A stretch of 64,000 nucleotides of DNA from Carex sylvatica (taxonomy: Eukaryota > Streptophyta > Magnoliopsida > Poales > Cyperaceae). Position 1 is the first letter of the stretch; each line of letters begins with the position of its first letter. The DNA is taken from positions 43,336 through 107,335 of the forward strand of contig CAXKVR010000942.1 in the NCBI GenBank assembly GCA_964058845.1, read 5' to 3'. The position numbers and the translations under genes were made by a program. The notes beneath the pieces were generated by a model. That model did no database searches, was not told where the DNA came from, and saw only the letters and a program-made list of their open reading frames with translations. Shown in pieces: positions 22,665 through 34,255 of the stretch.

Positions 22665-25021
22665 ACCGTCTAGTAGTCGGCCCTCCCGTCGGTCCCGACC
22701 CCAGCCTGACCAAATTGCTAGTAGTAGTCAGACTGCTCATTGGGGTCAGCCTTGTGATTTGGAGGAAATCGAGGAGACGGTGGATCCAAAAATACAAGAG
22801 GCAGAGGAGAATTAGGGGGATGTTGATCCTGATTGCATGAGCAATCAATGTGACCAGGAAGATACCGGGCCTGTGCTCGGACAAAGAAAAAAATTCAAGG
22901 TTGATAAAGAATTTTGAATAATGGGTCGAGGGGTTGAGCACTCGATTGCAGCTTTCAATGACCTATCAGAATTTCAGGAAGCAAATGTGGGGTTGTTTGG
23001 TAGAAATGCAGAATTTGAGAATGAATTGTCAGATGGACAAACCTATAATTCAAATGAGAAAATGAAAGCTGCAATCTTCAAGTTTCACATTCTTTGTAAT
23101 AAAGAGATTACGAATACACACAGCGAAAAACAATGGATTAGGTTCAAGTGCAAGGACCCCAGATGTTCTTGGTACATATTAGCAAGGGCAAGGGCCACTG
23201 GTTTTGGTACAATGAAAAGTAAGCAAGTGCCCAACAAAACATGTTTGTCATGCGGATGCCGCAAGAATAGATCATGTACAATTGAGGGCTACTATGGTTG
23301 TTGATTGCATCGTGGCGCACATGAGAAATAATGTGGATTTGAGTATCACTACTGTCAGAATTGCGGTTGCACAAACGTATAACAGCCAGGTACCGGCTTA
23401 CAACAAATTGTGGTGTGGAAGAGAGTTGGCAATTGCCCGCCAATTTGATAGTTGGAAGGGGTCATACACGCTTATAGTCCCCTTGTTGGAGGCAATTAAG
23501 CGAAAAAATCCAGGTACTATATTATTTATTTTATTTCAACAACATTGACAAATAAAAAATGTGAAACTAAATAATTTTTTTTTATTGACAGCTACATTGT
23601 TTGATGTTACCTCATATCCAACTGGTGAGCCTGGACCTTACAGGTATTTTAATATGGCGGTTTGGGCATTTAGACCATGCATAGAGGCTTTCCAACACGT
23701 GAGACCTGTCATCACTGTTGATGCATATTTCTTATTAGGTCGGTATAAAGGTAATAAAAATCGAAATTGACATGTCATTTTATTTATTCACATGTTTGCT
23801 CTTTTTTTTTATTCATTGTTGATGATTTAATATAGGTAAATTGTTGATTGTAATCGGGAACGATGCATAAAATCAGCTCCTCATGTTTGCTTTTTCTTTG
23901 GTACATACAGAGAATTTTGAAGATTGTGCATGGTTCATGCAATTGTTGAGGCGCAACGTAGTTCGCTCAAGGTTTGTGTGTGTCATCACTGATATGGGAT
24001 GGAATGAGAAAAATGAGGATGAGTGCGTTCACCATCTTTGTGCAACTCACATAGCAGAAAACATGAAGAATAACCATTGCAACGAATATGCAATCAAGTA
24101 CTTCAGGATATGTGTGGCGAAGTGGAATGTGAGGAGATATGAGTAAGGAATGCAAGAAATGGGGGATGTATGTGACTGTGCTCTGAATTGGTTGGACGGT
24201 GTGGGTAAGTATTTGGATCAAGATGAGAACGAGTGTCCAAAACCATGGAAGATATTCCAAGCTCTGGATGGGGGTTTTCGTTGAGGAATTTTGACTACAA
24301 ATGGGTCCGAGTTGCTCAATAATGTCTTCAGGTCATCTCGTAGGTTCCCAGTAGCAGCAATAATTTTGGACACATTTTACAAATGTCAGCAATGGTTTGC
24401 TCAAAGGAGAGCAAAAGCGCAATTTGAAGCAAGTCAGGGTCAACAGTTCTCATGTCGTGTGCACAAAGTATCTTATTTTCATTGATTTTTTTATTTTTTT
24501 ATTTTCATTAAATTATTCTATGTTCATTAAATTATTTTAAAACATTAATATCATCAATTTTTCGTAATTGATTAACAAACGATGAGGGATGTCACAATCT
24601 ATGACAACGCTCGATGGATTTGGCAACTAGAACGAGTTTGAGGTAACATCCACCTAAGAGAAAGTTAATACATACATACGCTTCTGGCCGATTTACCTAG
24701 GCGAATTACAAATACACTGTGGTAATCACGAATGAGAACACAGGTACATGCACATGCTAGAAGTCACAATTAAACATAATACCATATTCTTATGTTCTGG
24801 CAGTGTGTCGTCTCCGAGGCTTACATTACTACTACCGCATCCAGACACTGATCAACACATGGATGGGTCAATGGCATGTGTATGACAATCAGTATGATTG
24901 GCCAAAAAACGAAGGCCCAACCCTTGTTCCAAATGACATAAATATTACTTTGGGTCAAAGGCGAATCAATAGGATTCCAATGTGGCTTGATTTACTGCAT
25001 AATAAAAGGAGAGGACATTAG
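22665..25021 (+). pseudogene. MuDR/MULE-type transposase pseudogene
   Basis: Pieces in order are: an N-terminal acidic segment (22665-22920, with stops); a MuDR DNA-binding domain at about 22990-23230 (FKCKDPRCSWYILARA); a middle segment at 23290-23515; the MULE DDE domain at about 23590-24145 (PVITVDAYFLLGRYKG, VCVITDMGWNE, HHLCATHIAENMKN); NGSELLNNVFRSSR at 24300-24480; and a C-terminal tail at about 24805-25020 (LGQRRINRIPMWLD). Several introns seem present, one with a plausible donor and acceptor between 23513 and 23592. Internal stops and missing pieces (for example at 23303, 24144 and 24284) make it non-functional. The first catalytic Asp (TVDAYFL) is visible. The family call is secure. 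Confidence 0.85.
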
Positions 25022-25640
25022 GCTGGCTGAGATACACAGGAACAACAAAACAGAGCTGCTCAAGATGCCCGAGGTAGTTAATTCATATTTTAAAATTAAA
25101 TTCCAACTTTAAACAAAATTATTGAGACTTAATAATAACAATACATTTTTGTTTGTCAATTTTCAGGTTGAAAGAGACGCAAGCAATGTATTTTTATCTA
25201 GTAGTCAATTTTATGTTGTGAAATATTATTTAGGCGTACTTCTATTGTATTGAATATTTATTTCATGTTTGTTAGGCATCTCTTAAGTTAATCTAAATCA
25301 AACTATTTTTTCGTACATATGCAGTTAACGAACGACATTTTCAACATAATATTTCATCTGACGAACGTAAAATATTTTCAAATTAAATGCCATACACAAC
25401 TATAACTATAAATACTTCCAAAACAAAATAAATCAAAACAACTTAATCTGTTAATTCTGGGGAAAAAAAATAAACTGCATGGCCGCATCTCCTAGAAGCG
25501 GCCCAATATTCTGTCCGCTTTTCTTAGATGCGGCCACTTTTCTAGGGGATGCGGCCATGTCATTTTTTAAAATTTCACAGAACAGTGACGTTTTAGTTTA
25601 TTATTTTTGGAAGTATGGTATATTTAAAAATTTCGGCATA
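22665..25640 (+). mobile_element. Mutator-like element (MULE) remnant
   Basis: Contains the transposase pseudogene described separately. Toward the right edge (about 25480-25555) lie inverted GC-rich phrases ATGGCCGCATCTCCTAGAAG and CTAGGGGATGCGGCCAT, which may belong to its terminal region. The left border abuts the CACTA protease remnant with no clear terminal repeat. No target-site duplication was found. Confidence 0.65.
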
Positions 25641-25715
25641 AATAGACCCTCTATAAGAGACTGAAATAATATTAGAAATAAAAAAAATTAGCTCTTTTCC
25701 TCTCAATATTCAACA
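25638..25715 (+). mobile_element. copia LTR 3' fragment
   Basis: ATAAATAGAC...TTAGCTCTTTTCCTCTCAAT...TTCAACA matches the last 80 bases of the LTR at 20244-20462 in the same orientation. The two LTR ends thus flank the CACTA-MULE block. Confidence 0.7.
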
Positions 25716-26964
25716 TTTACCAAGCCTAATTTTTAATCTATTCTGAAACTAGGAAGAAAACTGATTACTTTTTCTTAATATAATGAAAAAAATAGCTTGC
25801 TATAAAGTTATTTCAAAGAATTTTTAAGTTTTTTTTGCTGGGTGACTGATTTACTCTTGCCTGAAAAAATTGTTTTATCCATTTATTTTAATTCATTAAT
25901 TGAGAAGAAAAATTAAGATGGTTGAAAGAACTAGAAACAAACAATTTAAAAGAAAAGAAAAATGATGCAGCTTACTCAGGGCAAGCATAGAGTTGTGAAC
26001 CCTCCAAATTAAGTTCTATGATTTCAGTGCTATATATTGTTTCTGCAAATGTGCTTAAAGTAATGTTTGCAACTGGTAGCTTCTAAAGTTGATTATGTCA
26101 TGTAATGACAAAGAAAGATCCTTCAATTAAGTGTCGGCGCACAACTCCTGTACTGGTAGTGAAACAATGCATTATCTGAACAATCACCAGTGCAATGCTT
26201 ACCAGTCTATCATACCAGAGCTAACAAACTTTTGACTTCTGAAGATAAATGTGTTGGCCGCTTGACTTCATGATGGAGCCTTTGCTGGTATGGAACACTG
26301 AACAGAACTTTACTCTCTGTATTAAATGCGATACTGGTAGAGAGGAAAAGTAATTGTATTATTGTCATAAAGCATTTTCTTTGTGAGTGACCGCATGAGT
26401 AGCCGTATGAATAGTGCTTAACGGTCGGAAGTACAAATTCAGATTTGATTGTAAAAGAAGTTGGAATTTGAGTAGCCGTATGAGTAGTGCTTGTGAAATT
26501 TAAAATGCTTCACGTGCATTCTTTTTTCAAGTGTTTACAGTGAGACTAGGTAATGCATGTATATAACTTCTGTTAACATATTGTGGTAGTAATTGTGTAC
26601 ATGCTGTATAATCGATCTATTGAGATTTTCTTAATTATTTACTTGTTGTTCAAGGCTTGGTAAATAATGATATTTATTTATTATTTTTTGAAACTTATTG
26701 TTTTGTGTCTGGTAATCTCAGAAGTCAAAAGGTGATGATAAAGTATACATGGAAAAAGAAAATTCTTAACAAGTTTGGATAGTACGTAAATGAAACCATT
26801 ATTGAACTAACACATGTATATATCAAAATTACCTCATCTGGCCCTCATTATTTCGCCTATACCTTGGTTCCCTATGTACTTTCCTCTCCCATGGCTCCAT
26901 TCACATAAGAATTATTTGGTTGTTTAGTTGTTAATGGTTGTTGTTTTTCAGTGTTGTTGGGTAA
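25716..26964. other. intergenic, no gene seen
   Basis: AT-rich. GAGTAGCCGTATGAATAGTG-type sequence occurs twice (about 26397 and 26471) as a direct repeat of about 24 bp. No supported coding region. Confidence 0.5.
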
Positions 26965-28070
26965 GTGAAGAACCTAACCTAGTAGAAGTGCACCTGCGCC
27001 GAGCTACGAGGGAAAAGTGGGAGATGCAGCTGCGATCTGACCAAGGCAAAAGTGGGAGGGGCACCAGCGATCTGACCGAAGGGCACGAGCCAAAAACCCG
27101 AGGGGCATCTAACAACTCGGTTCTTTTATTTCATAAAACCAAATTGCTACTTCAGCTACCAATTGTAGGGTTTTTTCTCGTGTGCTCAGTTGTACTGAAA
27201 AATCGGGGAGGTAACCGGTTTTTAAGTAATCCTTCTTGTCAAGGAGCGATGTTCCCGAAGGGAACGAGCGAGTAGAACAGGCAAATTTGTTAGGACCCGC
27301 TATGTGGGCCTAGCTGATCTACGGGATACGGGAGGGGTGGTACAGGAGGGGAACTTACGCACTATGCAACTGGGTTATTTTCAAAAACCCAGTTTTTGGT
27401 TGTAGCTGAGTTAAACACCTCCCTCCCCTGTGACCCCTCCCTCCCCGCTCAATGGCCGCTAGGGCTCACGAGATAAGATAAATAAAACTATCTTCTGAAC
27501 CGGACGCTCAATCGCCGCTAGGGCTCACAAGAGATATAAATCTACCTCTGATTTGTGCCCACAATCAAACGGCGCATGCCTTGGAAACGCCCGCTCAATC
27601 GGCGTGGGCTGCCTCGGAGTAAAACAAGCCTTAGGTCTCCTCCCCGAGCCCAAGGGCCGGGTTGTCTAGCCTCAGCGTCTACAACCTCGTAGCGCCTACA
27701 GAGCTTACCTCAAGAAAAGAAGGAGTTCTCTTACTGAGGAAGGTTATTCCGAAGGGTTTCTTCTTCACAAGAAGGCTTAACAACATAAAAAGAACAATTA
27801 ATAACATCTAACTCCTTTAGGTCAAAAGATTCGAAGGAACAAAACAACCATCTATTAGAGTTCAAAAGTCCATACTAGAAGCAGTTTTTGGAAAAGTCGG
27901 CTCCCCAACTCAGGGAGGTGGAGGAATTGGTCCCCGCCCTCGCTCCACTCGGGCTGCTGGGAATACTGTAACTCATCGATTTTCCACTTAAAAGTACTCT
28001 TCTTACTGAGTCGTACTTTCTATACACTAATCACAGCTCTTCCACCTCCCTGAGATAACTATATTAAAAA
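26965..28070. other. GC-richer, organelle-like insert (possible mitochondrial DNA)
   Basis: Base composition shifts sharply from the AT-rich surroundings to near-balanced DNA. Phrases such as GATGTTCCCGAAGGGAACG, CCGCTAGGGCTCAC (three related copies at about 27450-27600) and GGCTGCTGGGAATACTGTAA are in the style of angiosperm mitochondrial intergenic DNA. No gene is recognised; the 115-codon open frame at 26928-27275 has no family signature. CTCAGGGAGGTGGAGG near 27914 and TTCCACCTCCCTGAG near 28048 form an inverted repeat. The mitochondrial origin is an inference without database support. Confidence 0.45.
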
Positions 28071-28284
28071 AGAACTGGAACAGCTTTACTTTAACTATTC
28101 TATCTCACAAGTTGGACATAAAGGAAAAAAAAAACAAAAGAATTACTAGAAAAACACACATAAGAATTATTAGAAAAAGTAAATTACCTTGATTTCTCTA
28201 TGTACTTTCCTCATTTTTATGCGCTTATAATCCGACAGAGTAGAATTAGGATAACTAAATATATATTTTATATACTAAAAATTA

Positions 28285-29870
28285 GTAGTACTCATTCTGA
28301 GTACATTAAACACTCGATTTTGTCTTTCAATAAATAAACTCAAATCTTCTTAGAGAAATCATCAATCTTAATCTTAAGCATGTGATGAGAATTATTACCT
28401 TTGGATGGCTCGTGAGAAGGCCTCCAAATAGCTGAATGAATATTGGCCAATATTTCTTTGGTCGAATGAATGGTCGTGGAGAAATGGTTATTCCATGTTG
28501 CCCGTGCATTGGCCACACAACAAGCCTCTCTTACTCAAAATTGTCATTTCTTGCTTACTCATATGTCCAATCTCATATGCCACAACTTTGTAGTATCTAC
28601 ATCTGAGAAAGTACCGAACACACAACTTTGTAGCATCTACAGGAAATAAAGAGTTTAATCCTCTTCGCCTTTGTGATTGTGAGAGCCCCTTTAGAAACCC
28701 TAAAAACTCCACCTTCAGTTTAGAACTTGCACCATTTTTCCTCAAGATATCCTAAAGAATTCAAATTCTTCAACAAATTGGGTATATGCCTCACTCCCAT
28801 CAACCTTCGAACATTTCCATCATTGAACATAATTATCACCGAACCAATTCCGACAACCTTACACATGTTGTTTCCCATAAGAACATTTCAATCGAAGACT
28901 CACAAATCTCATACCAATACCTATTCAGGGTCATGTGTTGCAAAGCACCCGTATCCATCACCCAATAAATCAATCTCAAACCAATCTCTATTCAGAGTCT
29001 TCAATATTAGTGTGTACCACACAAAGAGTATCAATTGTGTCACACTCGGCCACATTAGTCTCCTCCGATGAAAAATCTTTAGTATCCGTCTTTTGTTTAT
29101 TTTTAAGTTTGAAATAATCTTCCTTAATGAGTCTCTTCTTCTTGCAATAGATTACACGCCAAATTCTCATTCCTAGACTTTAAACGGGTCCTTGTATCTT
29201 TTGAGTTCTGGTCCCCAACCTATCATAGTCAACAACCAAAACAACATCTTGACTCCCTTTCTCATAATTGCTCATTTTGATTTCAATGTGCAACTGTTGA
29301 CTTATAAATTATTTTTAACATCCTTAAGGGAATATTCTTTACTATAAATCAACATATCTCTAAAGACCTTGTATGATGCAGATAATTAGTACAATAACAA
29401 AAGCGCTTGGTCCTCATTCTCCACCTTAAAATCTATCTTACCTAAGTCATTTGAAAAAGATGAAAACACTGAAATATGATCACCGATCGGTAATTTATGT
29501 ACCTACAACCATGCGAATGGTGTAGATACGCAACTTCAACCACAATCGATTGGTAAGAGACTTCTTCATGTAGATGGTCTTCAATTTCTCCCACAAAAAT
29601 CTTAGCGGTTTTTAATTTCCAATAAGACCTTATGTAAAGTCGAATTGCTAAAACTTAATTGTATAATAGAGAGCATTTTATCATCCATGTTTCGCCCCTT
29701 GTTATCTTTTAACGCATCAATCAAATTTTCTCGATAAAAAGTGACACCCTTAACGACTTGGCTCGACAAAATTTCCTAAATACACATTTGCCATAATGCA
29801 AAGCTCTTCCATCATATTTTTCAATATAGTACTTTTGCGACATAACCATTCAATTTTTTAAACACCAATT
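28285..29870 (-). pseudogene. copia gag-protease-integrase pseudogene
   Basis: Coding part of the copia remnant. Gag fragments such as WEKLKTIYMKKSLTNRLWLK (about 29590), the degenerate CCHC knuckle, the aspartic protease core (DTGA in place of the usual DSGA) and the His/Cys zinc motif at the entry to integrase are recognisable but lie in different frames. It could not make a continuous polyprotein. It ends abruptly near 28285 next to the GC-richer insert. Confidence 0.75.
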
Positions 29871-30545
29871 CACAAATCTCCTAATTTATCAATTTATCCA
29901 ATTACCAAATGTACCATGGAAATAAAGTACAAAAATTATAATTCAAAATTAAATTAGAATTACTAAATCAACTCTGTCAGGAGAAAATCAGAGGAGACAG
30001 CTTGGTCTTTGTGCGGTCTACACCAAAGTCAAAATCAGAAGATAATGGCATTTGAAGTTGTCGCCGTATAAAGAACAAATCGTGGTTTACCAAAAAAGAA
30101 ATCGCGCCTCATGCGATTGCACCGACACAGTCTGCAGACTGAATTGGGCTTCACGCATGAAGCGCTCTGACTGGAGAACAAACGAGAACCCTCAACAGCA
30201 GCGGAACAGTCCTGAAACTCCCAATCAAACTGCTGACAGTGATGATGGTTCTGATACGAATTTGTTAGGATTTTTAGAATTTGAGAAGAGTAAGAGAGCA
30301 AGAGACAACTCAAACTGATTTCATTAGTCTTAATTTCTCTCTCATACAAAGAATCTAGACATAATCAATAATTAAATATACAAAGCCCTCTGGCCCGAAT
30401 AGTCATATATATAAAATGACTATAATAATGATGAACCAATCAAACTCATCAAAATCCTCCATAAATAAACACTTTTTTCGGAAAAACACAAATGTTTAAA
30501 CAAGAACACAATAGAATTATTTTTAAGATCGATCAATAATACAGC
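28285..30545 (-). mobile_element. Ty1/copia retrotransposon remnant with 5' LTR
   Basis: Reading leftwards, an LTR (about 30545-30270) ends in ATCCTAACA and is followed by TATCAGAACC, close to the initiator-Met tRNA primer site. Gag (about 29860-29300), a zinc-knuckle region (about 29170-29100, YCKKKRLIKEDYFKLKNK), protease (about 28965, MDTGALQHMT), GAG-pre-integrase (about 28700-28500, HMSKQEMTILSKRGLL) and the start of integrase (to about 28285) follow. Reverse transcriptase, RNase H and the 3' LTR are missing. Frameshifts and stops are scattered through gag and pol. It sits a few bases beyond the P450 stop codon, on the same strand. Confidence 0.82.
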
Positions 30546-30550
30546 AAACT

Positions 30551-32201
30551 TCAAATGTTTACTGGACTGGGCACTGCACGAAGGGGAACCGCCATCTTAA
30601 GCACGACCGCAAACCTCTCCGTCATATCCATATCTATAGGTTCCATCCCATCTGGAAGCCTCCAATCGAACTCTAAAAGCATCAAAGCTAGCACAAAAGG
30701 TATTACCCTGACAGCAAATGAAAACCCAGGACAAGTTCTCTTCCCGGACCCAAACGGGATAAACTCAAAATCTTTCCCATGAAAGCTGATTTGTTTCTCC
30801 AGAAATCTCTCTGGTCTAAACACATCCGGTTCAATCCATAGTTGTGGGTTCCGTCCGATAGCCCATACATTAACAAACACTGGCGTTCCTTTCGGCACTC
30901 TGTACCCACTGAGGTCCAGTCCATCTTTCATGGCCTTGTGAGGGAGTATTGCCCCTGGTGGATGTAACCGCATTACCTCTTTAATCACTGCTTGGAGGTA
31001 TGGAAGATTGATTATATCTGATTCGGTAAAAGTTTGTGATGCAAAAGCCTTCCGCACTTCGGCTTGAGCTTTTGACATGGCAATTGGGTCATGCAGAAGT
31101 TCGCTCATTGCATATTCAATAGTACTTGAGGTTGAATCACTTGCACCTCCAATGAGTTCCTGATGAGGAAAATAATGCATTTTGTATGTAAATTTTCGCA
31201 CATAATATTTAAATTATAATGTTGTTGTCCAAAGCGTTTATCAGTTGGTCAAAAATACCCATGTGACATGCTGCTAATATTTGAAATAAATGTTCTCTGT
31301 GTTAAAAATAAATGAGATAAATTACCATGAGTTGTATTGGAATTTCTCGACGAGTTATCATTGATTCTGCATACATATCCAGCAAGGAATCTAGGAAATC
31401 ACCATAGTATTTTCCATTGTTGGTCCTGTACTGTAAGCGAGCATCAATAATAACAGTAAAAAACTTACAATATCGTCTATAGTTGCCTGTGGCATTATGC
31501 CGTCTACGTTGAAGATCAAAAAACCTTAGAAAAGGAAAGAAATCAGACACATTATGTTTCCCAATTTCGTTGATGGTTTCCTTAAACAACTCAGTGAACT
31601 CTTGCCGTGACTCGGAGTTGATATCAACCACATCTTGCGACAATAGTATATTGGAGATCATATTAAGCATTCCAGCTAAAATGATCTCGCGAATACATAC
31701 AGAATTGCCTTTTTTTTTACGAAAAATGTTTATAATATCATGTGCCTTTTGAGCCCTAATCTCTTCAGTTGTATTAAGGCTATGTACAGAGAAAAGATTG
31801 TTGGCCCAAATGGCACGATTGCGGCTCCATAAAGGGGACGTGCTTGGCAGAAAAGACGTCACTACTTCATGTTGGTTGCCTGCGAGTATGACATCGGGTA
31901 CTAATCGGGAAGATAAAAATTTATCCTTAGTTTGTAGGACCTCACGTGCAACCTCAGCTGAGGAGACAACAATGGTAGTGGTAAGACCAAGTTTGAGAGA
32001 CATGATAGGGCCATAGACCTTTGCAAGATGAGCAAAAGAACGGTGTATTTGGTGATCCAAGTTTAGGAGGTTTCCTATTATTGGAAATGGGGTGGGGCCT
32101 GGTGGCAGCGGAGCATTGTGTGATGATGAAAATAGTTTAGAGAGGGCAAAGAAAACGGAGATGGTTATTGTGATGAACAAGAAACTAAGTGAGAGTTCCA
32201 T
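30551..32201 (-). CDS. cytochrome P450, CYP76-like, apparently intact
   Basis: Heme-thiolate monooxygenase anchored in the ER. CYP76 members typically hydroxylate monoterpenoids or related small molecules; the substrate here is unknown. Exon 1 is 32201-31326 (292 codons), the intron 31325-31160 (166 bp, GT...AG, phase 0), and exon 2 31159-30551 with TGA, giving 494 aa, normal for the family. The chosen start gives MELSLSF and a hydrophobic anchor; an in-frame ATG 21 bp upstream is less typical. Visible motifs are LPPGPTPFPIIGN (about residue 31), WSRNR in helix C, I-helix GGASDSTSS (about 295), ExxR in KEVMRLHPP, PERF, and heme-binding FGSGKRTCPG. No frame break is seen. A copia LTR begins just past the stop. 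Exact subfamily is uncertain. Confidence 0.9.
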
Positions 32202-32260
32202 GCTTTTTGAGACAATTATCAATGTGCACTACTGCTCTTGCATTTCCTCTACTGTCACAT

Positions 32261-32270
32261 AAATATATAG
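32261..32270 (-). promoter_or_regulatory. candidate TATA box of the P450 gene
   Basis: On the minus strand CTATATATTT lies about 60 bp upstream of the P450 start codon, a plausible distance for a plant TATA element with a short leader. It was found by motif only. Confidence 0.45.
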
Positions 32271-32297
32271 AGACTCTATGGCGAAGCTAGCTTACTG

Positions 32298-32690
32298 CAG
32301 GGGTAGGCACTTGCCTACCCTGAATTTTTTTTTTTTTTTTTGAACCGGGCCTTTTTATAAACTTGTCTACCCAGAGCCCAGAACCCAATACCCAATACCC
32401 CAGAGCCCAGATCAGAAAAGGAAAAATCTCTAACCCTCCCCTACTGCCTGCGCGAACAAAAGAAAAGGAAAAAAAAAAACACTGCGTCGCCTCCGCCTGC
32501 GCCTGCACGAAGAAAAGAGTCGTCGCACCATCTGTTACCACCTCCGCCTGTGCTCGCTAACCCTAACTTCCTTTACTGCTGTTCGGTAAATCCCCTTCTC
32601 TGAATTCCGAAAGTTCTTGAAGCTTTGTGAGATTTGAGATTAAATAATAAAACCAGAAGCTCAAATCTATTAAATTGAATCATCCTTGAC
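32298..32690. other. possible hAT-derived fragment upstream of the P450
   Basis: CAGGGGTAGGCA faces TGCCTACCCTG as an almost perfect 25-bp palindrome at 32298-32322, similar in sequence to hAT ends. It is followed by poly(T) and a GC-richer stretch (to about 32580). On the minus strand that stretch reads DKFIKRPG, like the start of some TTF-finger hAT proteins. No second terminal repeat was found, so this is tentative. Confidence 0.3.
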
Positions 32691-32930
32691 CTTTTTTTTT
32701 TTTTTTTTTTGATGGTCAGCGGACTAGTCCGCTGAGAAATTTTCATTATATAAAATAAATATTACATTTCCGCAACCATCGTCAAGTGACAAGGTTGCAG
32801 TTCCTAATTCAGAGAAATATTTACAAATATTTACTTAATTACCATCCACTACTGTTACTTGGTGAAATAAGCTCTATAAATGCCTCGCCCCGTAGCTGGT
32901 TTTTAATTTGGAAAATACTGCAATACCCTT
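32691..32930 (-). mobile_element. poly(A)-tailed retro-insertion
   Basis: Read on minus, the sequence ends with CTCAGCGGACTAGTCCGCTG, then ACCATC and about 20 A residues, the mark of an element inserted by target-primed reverse transcription (LINE, SINE or processed transcript). The 16-bp palindrome CAGCGGACTAGTCCGCTG lies beside the tail. The left (5') border is not defined. Confidence 0.45.
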
Positions 32931-33892
32931 TGAATTTTCAAAGGTGGTTGTTGTTGGTGTTATAATTTGGTTAGCATCTTGATTGGAGAATAAATAAAGG
33001 ATATCAATTAAATCAAAGGAAAAAATAGCCTGTTAAGAATCTGAGATTAGTACCAAATTAGATTGATCGAGCGAGTTCTACTATCAAGTTTCAACTGACA
33101 TGTGCAATTTGGCATTGCTGGAGTGTTTTTACTGTGTATTTAATATTTTCCATCCTGTATCCATCAAGTGCCTATATAGTTATCTGCATTTCTACTAGTT
33201 GGTGAATATATTCCTTGTTGTATTTTGGAAAATGAATCCAAGTCGAAGGTACTATTTCTTTAATAGAGTTAGGCATCAAGTGCTACTATGCATAGTGTCT
33301 ATTGGTCCGTAAAATGGCTTAATAGATTCATTTTTAAAATTCAGAAAGTCGATCTGAACCGTTCAACATGATCTTTATATAAAAATATAGTTTCAAACAA
33401 AATTTTATATATCTTTTTAATTTTCTTAGCTACATTATTTTAGATAGTTGGAAAATCACTCCTTTTAAGTTGTCCAGAATTTTTAGATTTCAGTGATTTT
33501 ATACCTATCTAAAATATCACTAATATTTTTTATATATAATGTTGATTGATTTGAATATTTGTATCGCGAGCCTTCCACGCTTTTTGTTTAAAACAGCTTT
33601 CACGACTACAGAAAGTCAAATGCTTAATAGGAATTAATTGAGTAATACACAATGTCTTATTATCTTTTTGGTTCTCTATTGGACAGGTAGTAACAAGACC
33701 GAAAAAACAGTACACAAGGAAGTTAAACAGTGGATCCCGGATGAAAAAGTTATGGATGCAATTCATTATGAGATCAAGGGAAGAACTATCATGCTCCATC
33801 TTTTTAATGTAAAGCTGATATCTTACCACTGTTGACCCGAATTATATCGAGTCGACATCTGGTCCAATTATAATAATTAGATTGTCACCTAA
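32931..33892. other. intergenic
   Basis: At about 33335-33530 there is a decayed palindromic MITE-like stretch (GATCTGAACCGTTCAACATG, then inverted AT-rich halves). At 33638-33835 an open frame lies after a possible acceptor (TTGGACAG) and contains VKQWIPDEKVMDAIHYEIKG; I do not recognise the family and treat it as unsupported. Confidence 0.4.
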
Positions 33893-34255
33893 AGTGTGAT
33901 CATGAATCGAACTTTTTTAGTTACCACACTGAACTTTCAAAATTCCAATCTTACAGTTGTTTGGAAATTCAGATCTTGAAACATGTATAGACTAAGTTTG
34001 CACACTATTTTTGGACCATGCGCAGACCAGGTTTGCGCACTAAAATTATGTTGTTATGTGCAGAAAGAGAACAACATATAAAATAAAATCACCAAAATTG
34101 TGCGTATACTGGGTCTGCGCACACACCAAAAATGGTGCGCAAACTTAGTCTGTGCATATGTCAAGTTCTGAATTTTCCTAAAGCAGTGGTCAGATCATAA
34201 TGTTGAATGTTTAGAGTGGTAATTCAAAAAATTTCGGGATCATGAACCAAGCTCA
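33893..34255. mobile_element. palindromic MITE
   Basis: About 360 bp with inverted halves. AGACTAAGTTTGCACAC near 33990 pairs with GTGCGCAAACTTAGTCT near 34136, and GATCATGAATCGAAC near 33897 pairs with the CGGGATCATGAACC end near 34236. Repeated GCGCAGACC/GGTCTGCGC motifs flank the centre near 34065. Ends are diverged, so the superfamily is unknown. Confidence 0.6.

Noticed and set aside
26928..27275. 115-codon open frame in the GC-rich insert
   Set aside because: Open by composition only. It lacks a known domain and lies in organelle-like non-coding sequence.
28727..29117. Plus-strand frames opposite the copia remnant
   Set aside because: Shadows of the minus-strand gag-protease sequence.
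33638..33835. 65-codon frame with VKQWIPDEKVMDAIHYEIKG
   Set aside because: Looks protein-like but matches no family I know and lacks supporting exons, so it is not called as a gene.
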